Below, in pieces: positions 8,951-12,966 of a DNA stretch of 12,966 nucleotides; the stretch's first letter is position 1; the number at the start of each line of letters is the position of its first letter. The notes under the pieces were generated by a model, which searched no databases, was not told where the DNA came from, and saw nothing but the letters and a program-made list of their open reading frames with translations. Source of the DNA: Parvularia atlantis (lineage: Eukaryota > Opisthokonta > Rotosphaerida); the NCBI GenBank assembly GCA_943704415.1, contig CALSCO010000222.1, forward strand, positions 1 through 12,966, written 5' to 3'. Made by a program: the position numbers and the translations under genes.

Positions 8951-11900
8951 TCACGATGGCTGTGGGGTGCTGCTGGTGCCGCCGCCGCTCCCGCCGCTGC
9001 TCCCGCCACCGGTGACGCGTGTCGTGAGCCGGCGGAAGATGCGCACGATCTTGGACTCCTTGCGCTTAAGCTCGAGCGCCTGCTTGAACGAGGAGATCTC
9101 AGACGTGGGCGACTCGGCGTGGAGCATCTCGCGCGTGTTGACGGCGTGCGTGCCTGCGCGCGCGCGCGCGCGCGCACGCGCGCTGGGGCGTCAGCCGGCA
9201 CGGCCAGTGAGGCCAGTGGCGTCGCACCGCCGTGGCCGTCGCCGTCCATGCTGTAGCCGCTCGTCGACGCGCCGTCCGACATGACGATCTCGACGCTGAC
9301 GGAGCGCTGCAGCACGTGGCCGTCCTCGGCGCTGTCGGGCCGCTGCCGACGCGAGTGGTCAGCAGTGCCACACAGACCAACACAGACCAACACGCGTGCA
9401 TGCACGCACCGAAGGGGCGGTCGCCTGCACGCCGTTCTCGCCCGCAGCGCCCTCTTCATGTGCGTCGCCGCTCTGCGACGTGGAGCGCGGGATGCCTGGC
9501 GGGCGTCACGGTCAGCTCTCGGCGGCACAAGATCGCGTCGCACGGCAACGCACGACGCTTGGCGATGACAAGCCCGTCGCCGCTGCTGCCGCCGCTCGTG
9601 CTGCTGTCGGGGCCCTGCCAGCGCGCGCGGTGCACGTGTCAGCGCGCTCGCCTTCATGCATGATGGCATCACGCACCGTTTCGCCGGGCGTGCGCGAGGG
9701 CCGTCGCGTCGTCTTCTTGCGCCGCGCGCCTGCCGAGTTGAGTGACGCCGCGTCCGTCTCGGCCGACTTGGCTGCGCGCACAGCGCAGCGGTGAGCGATC
9801 GGGGGCGACGGCCGCGGCAGCGCCAGCACGCACTGGACGAGAACGAGCCGCGGCGCACGTCTCCGCTGGACGGTGACGACGACGACGACGACGATGACAA
9901 GGCCGCGTCGTGCTTCACGGCCGTCGACGGCGTGCGCATGACCGACGCCATGTCTTGGCCGTCTGAACGAGGCGCGGAGTGAGCCGACCCGCGCGTGCGC
10001 TTCTGTTGTGTGCACACACGCACCGGAGACAGACTTGGACTTGCGGTGCTTGGTCGTGGGCCGTGCAGAAAGCCCGGTCGTCCCCGGCGTGACCGCGGCC
10101 GGGGGCGGGGCTGGCGAGATGGTGGCAGTGATGATGATGGGCGGCACAACGGGCGGCCCCGGCGTGGCTGGTGTCGCCGCCTCGGCCAGCTTGTCGCCCG
10201 ACGCCTTGCGCGAGCGTGCGGGCGACTTTGTGGCGGTGCCGGACGCGTCGGTCGCGGGCACAGAGATTGACTTTTTCTTCTTGATCTGGTGCACGTGTGC
10301 GCACGTGTCAGCCGACAAGGGAGCCGCGGTCATGCGCACCTTGGCAGGTGTCGTGCCGTCCTCCTCGTCCTCCAGCGCCGCCTTGCTCGGGACGGTGGCA
10401 ACGGCCTTGGACGAGCGCCGTCCCCGTGCGGTCCCCGCCGCGCTGCTGCCCTCGGACTCGGTCGGCGAGACGGAGGTGCTGTCTGCGGCCGAGACTGCGA
10501 CGGCGAACGTTCAGCGACGGCAAGGGAGACGCGCGCAAAAACGCACTGCGCATCGAGCCCTTGCCGTGCGACGACTCGGAGTCTACAAGCACGCGCGCAC
10601 ACTGTCAGCATCCCGCGTGCCCACGCCGAGCATCGGCGAGCATCGGCGCACCCGACGCCGTCGACGGCGCGCTGGACGCGGTTGAGACGCGCAAAGGCCT
10701 TGGCGATCGCTCGCCCGTCGATGGCGCGCGCGGCGACCTGGCGCGAGGGCGCACGCGCGTACTGCGTCAGCGCGCCGCTGCGGCACACGGCGGGGCGGCG
10801 CGTACTGCTCTTCCGGTGGCGCGGCGCAACCGGACGGCTGCAGGTGCAGATTGCTCAGGCCCTTTTCGAGCGCGTCATCGAGCGCGTCGCTGCGCCAGCG
10901 AGGTCACGCGCGCTCGCTGCGCCCACGCGCACGCAGGACGCACGTCGACTCGGCCGCCACAGTCACATGTGAGCCCCGCCGCCGCGCGTTCTCGGGCGAG
11001 AGCTTGCTCTTCTCTGCGCGTCCGGGACGGCGTGAGGGCCGAACACGCGGGAGCCGAGCCGAGGCACACCCTCCTCGCTCTTTCTCCTCAGCGTCTCAAT
11101 CAGCCCCTCCATGCGCCGCCGCTGCCCGAGTGAGAAGCCCATCTCCATCAGATCCTGTGTCGCGGGCGTGGTGATGAGTACGGGCGACCGCGTGCACGAG
11201 GGCCGGGCGCTCACCGACTCTTTCAGGCGCATGAACGCGAGCACGTCGACATCATTCTGCTTGAGCACGTTGTGCACCTCGCCTAGGTTGTGCTTGTCGA
11301 GCAGGGCCTTGAACGCGTCTGCGCGGCGAGTGCGTGAGCCCACGCCCGCGCCACGCCCTGGCACCTGCAGGTGTACCCGTCTCGTCGGTCGAGTCGTCAA
11401 AGTCCCAGAAGGCGGCCTGCTGGCGCTCCTCGCTGTCCTTGACGATCTTGCGCGAGAGCGAGCTGTGTGCGTGCATGTGTATGAGACGCTGCGCTGAGGC
11501 ACACGCACGCGGCGCGCGGCCACGCACAGCTCGCGCACGAGCTTCATCTCGCCGCTCTTCTTGAAGCGCTGGCTAAACTCAAGCCAGCGGTTGACCAGCT
11601 CGACCTGCGCGCGTGCGCTCTATCAAGGGCGGCCTATGAAGCGCGACGCCGCGCACCAGCAGCTCGCGGCCGCCCTCGACCTTGACAAACGGGTGCTCGA
11701 GAAGCTCGGTCGCGGTCGGGCGCGAGCGAGGGTCCTGTGCGCGCACACGCAGCGTGTCGGTGCGTGCGTCTCTCGTGCGCGGTCGTGCACGGCGAGCAGG
11801 CACCTTCTGCAGGCACTGGCTGACAAAGTCCTTGTAGTCGTCCGAAAAGCTGCCGATCAGCTTGGGCGGCTCTTGTGTCGCCGTGAGAATGATCGCACGC

Positions 11901-12966
11901 GCTGCCGTCTCCTCCCAGCGTGGCGGCCGCCCGTACGCGACCTCGAGCGCGGTGATGCCGAGGGCCCAGATGTCGATCTGCCCGCACGCGTGTGGGTGAG
12001 CACATCCGTCGCGGCCGCCTGGACGTCGTGCCTTCTGATCGTAGCCCGACTCGCGGATCATCTCTGGCGCCATCATCAGCGGCGTGCCGGCGATGGTCTT
12101 GCGCAAATGGCTCTGCGGCGGCGCACGCGCGCGTGTGAGCTGCACCGCGCGTCTGCACCGCACACCGCACCTTGCTCGACCGCTCGATGGTCGCGGCGAC
12201 GCCAAAGTCGACCTGTGCACCGCAGTGGACGCACACGTACGCGCGTGTGAGCGGCTGCATCGCGGCTGCGCGCAAGCACGCGCACGGCGCACGAGCTTGA
12301 TCTGGCCGTCGGTCGTGATCATGATGTTGGAGCCCTTGACGTCGCGGTGGATGACGTTGTTGGCGTGCAGGTACTGCAGCCCCAGCAGGACGTCGCGCAG
12401 GAGCACGCGGGCGTAGCGCTCGCCAAACAGGCCGGGCTTCATCTGCCGCGCGCGCGCGCGCGCGCGCGCGATGTGAGACACATGCCATCAGCGATGCGCC
12501 GCGAGTTCGCGCGCACCAGGTCGACGACGGTGCCGCCGCGCAGCAGCTCCATCGCAATCCACAGCTCGAGCGTGCGCACGTAGGACCTGCACGCGGCCCC
12601 GCGTCGGCACCGCGCCGCCGCGGCCGGGTAGCGCATGATCCGGCGCACCCGTAGTACTTGGTCACGTAAGGGCTGTTGAAGCTGGCCATGAGCGAGACCT
12701 CGCGCGCAATGTCGGCCAGGTCGTCGTCGACGCTGTCAAAGTCAACGACCTTGACCGCGAGCTCCTCGCTTGTGCGGTTGTTGACGCTGGCGCGCCGCCG
12801 GAGCGCACGCACACGCGGCGCGTCAAACGGCCGCTCGTGGCCCAAAAATAGTTGCGCACGCACCAGCGGTACACGACGCCAAACGAGCCCTTGCCGGCAA
12901 TGCTCAGGCGCCGGAAGAGGAACTTGCAGTCACCCGTGCGCTCGTACTGCCGGCGGGCGGGGGGGG
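8951..12966 (-). CDS. Ste20/GCK-type Ser/Thr kinase with SAM domain and long disordered tail, 5' partial
   Basis: About 869 visible residues: kinase domain (about 10-270), helical segment ending FWDFDD, SAM (about 335-400), then a Ser/Pro/Thr-rich tail of about 450 residues ending in a basic helix and Gly/Ser run. Exons: >12966-12864, 12786-12649, 12586-12517, 12442-12293, 12212-12171, 12112-12032, 11977-11804, 11734-11657, 11604-11539, 11488-11377, 11318-11215, 11154-11070, 11013-10944, 10889-10806, 10761-10652, 10582-10547, 10494-10340, 10285-10024, 9962-9834, 9771-9677, 9614-9554, 9495-9410, 9342-9228, 9153-8951. All 23 junctions keep phase, which supports one continuous gene. SPYVTKYYGSY-like sequence and the WDFDD motif resemble GCK-III/Nak1-Kic1 kinases of the polarity (MOR/RAM) pathway; the SAM domain is not usual there. 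The tail exons have little homology to lean on, and the N-terminus is outside the window. Confidence 0.87.
9000..9153 (-). other. Basic helical C-terminal segment of the kinase tail
   Basis: The last exon encodes HAESPTSEISSFKQALELKR, then KESKIVRIFRRLTTRV and a Gly/Ser-rich end before the stop. It is the only part of the tail with a balanced, helix-like composition, so it may be a short docking or membrane-binding helix. I do not recognise a family. Confidence 0.5.
9155..9180 (-). repeat. GC-dinucleotide run inside a kinase intron
   Basis: An alternating C/G run (one A interrupts it near 9176) directly before the acceptor of intron 9227-9154. A likely branch point, GGCTGACG, lies just upstream on the - strand. 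Confidence 0.85.
9870..9903 (-). repeat. TCG/TCA trinucleotide run coding for eight serines
   Basis: GAC/GAT units on the + strand read on the - strand as an eight-serine run in the kinase tail (AALSSSSSSSSPSSGD). It is followed by RRGSF, a basophilic-kinase type site. Confidence 0.85.
11080..11318 (-). other. SAM domain of the kinase gene
   Basis: FKALLDKHNLGEVHNVLKQN, DVDVLAFMRLKES, then after a 60-nt intron (11214-11155) DLMEMGFSLGQRRRMEGLIE. This fits the SAM pattern, with the LMEMGFSLGQRRRM last-helix signature. It follows WDFDDSTDETD directly. Confidence 0.85.
11978..12031 (-). other. Probable GC-AG intron in the kinase domain
   Basis: Between GYDQK and IDIWALG of the kinase lies a 54-nt insert with no GT donor in a suitable phase. 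Removing GCACGA...GGGCAG (12031-11978) joins YDQK to IDIWALG exactly where other kinases have YDxKxDIWSLG. The preceding exon ends AAG, as is usual for GC-AG introns. Unspliced, the insert stays open in frame and would add 18 residues. Confidence 0.7.
12447..12470 (-). repeat. (CG)12 run inside a kinase intron
   Basis: A perfect CG run occupies the 3' half of intron 12516-12443, ending one base before GCAG. The position between branch point and acceptor recurs in three other introns. Confidence 0.9.

Larger units (their letters stand above)
11680..12950 (-). other. Protein kinase domain
   Basis: Glycine loop GKGSFGVVYR, catalytic lysine in ELAVKVVDF, SPYVTKYYGSYVRTLELWIA, GGTVVDLMKPGLFGE, catalytic loop VIHRDVKGSNIM, VDFGVAATIE, activation segment GTPLMMAPEMI, DIWALGITALEVAYGRPP and RSRPTATELLEHPF. 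All catalytic residues (K, HRD, DFG, APE) are present, so it should be active. The GTPxWMAPE signature has Met in place of Trp. Eight introns interrupt it, one with a GC donor (12031-11978). Confidence 0.95.

Noticed and set aside
8205-9284. Plus-strand open frame of about 360 residues with an Ala run
   Set aside because: It spans the boundary of two well-supported minus-strand genes, and its Ala run is the frame-shifted complement of the polyglutamine codons.
9791-9982. Small acidic plus-strand protein with an Asp run
   Set aside because: The Asp run is the complement of the Ser run in the kinase tail exon, and there is no independent support.
1-12966. Transposons, tRNA, rRNA, CRISPR or prokaryotic operon structure
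   Set aside because: No transposase-like motif, terminal repeats, tRNA-like fold or spaced repeats were seen. Dense spliceosomal introns rule out a prokaryotic origin.
12957-12966. G-run at the right end as a telomere or G-quadruplex
   Set aside because: It is only a short G-rich edge at the end of the window, with no repeated G-tracts; it may also be an assembly edge.

Overview
The window is a compact, very GC-rich eukaryotic nuclear locus, most likely from a fungus. I reconstructed four protein-coding genes by following splice sites and reading phase by eye. They are interrupted by about 64 short introns (38-97 nt, mostly 50-65). Most introns begin GTGCG, many carry a CTGAC-like branch point, and most end CAG. 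Every exon junction used below keeps the reading phase. A Misato/DML1 protein, a Boi-like SAM/SH3/PH protein and a Ste20-type kinase fit a fungus. Very high GC with dense short introns would suit a basidiomycete such as a Malassezia-like yeast, but that placement is a guess.

Layout, left to right. Bases 1-88 are a (CT)38 tract followed by (CG)6, probably the end of an intron. Bases 96-3848 (+) are the 3' part of a HECT-type E3 ubiquitin ligase with a CUB-like segment and two ZZ zinc fingers, ending at a true stop. Bases 3849-4154 are an intergenic spacer. Bases 4155-6485 (+) are a complete SAM-SH3-PH scaffold gene of Boi/Pob1 type. Only 77 bp separate its stop from the stop of the convergent minus-strand gene at 6563-8904, a Misato/DML1 homologue (mitochondrial inheritance) with a 14-residue polyglutamine insert. 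After another 46 bp lies a minus-strand gene (8951 to beyond 12966) encoding a Ste20/germinal-centre-type kinase with a SAM domain and a roughly 500-residue Ser/Pro-rich tail; its 5' end is outside the window.

There is no sign of a mobile element, RNA gene, CRISPR array or biosynthetic cluster. The four genes look like ordinary housekeeping and cell-polarity genes. The kinase and the SAM-SH3-PH protein could plausibly act in the same polarity process, but their proximity alone does not show it. The unusual content is in gene architecture: extreme intron density, one probable GC-AG intron, one possible 38-nt intron or frameshift, CG-dinucleotide runs placed between branch point and acceptor, small tandem duplications inside introns, and unusual domain combinations.
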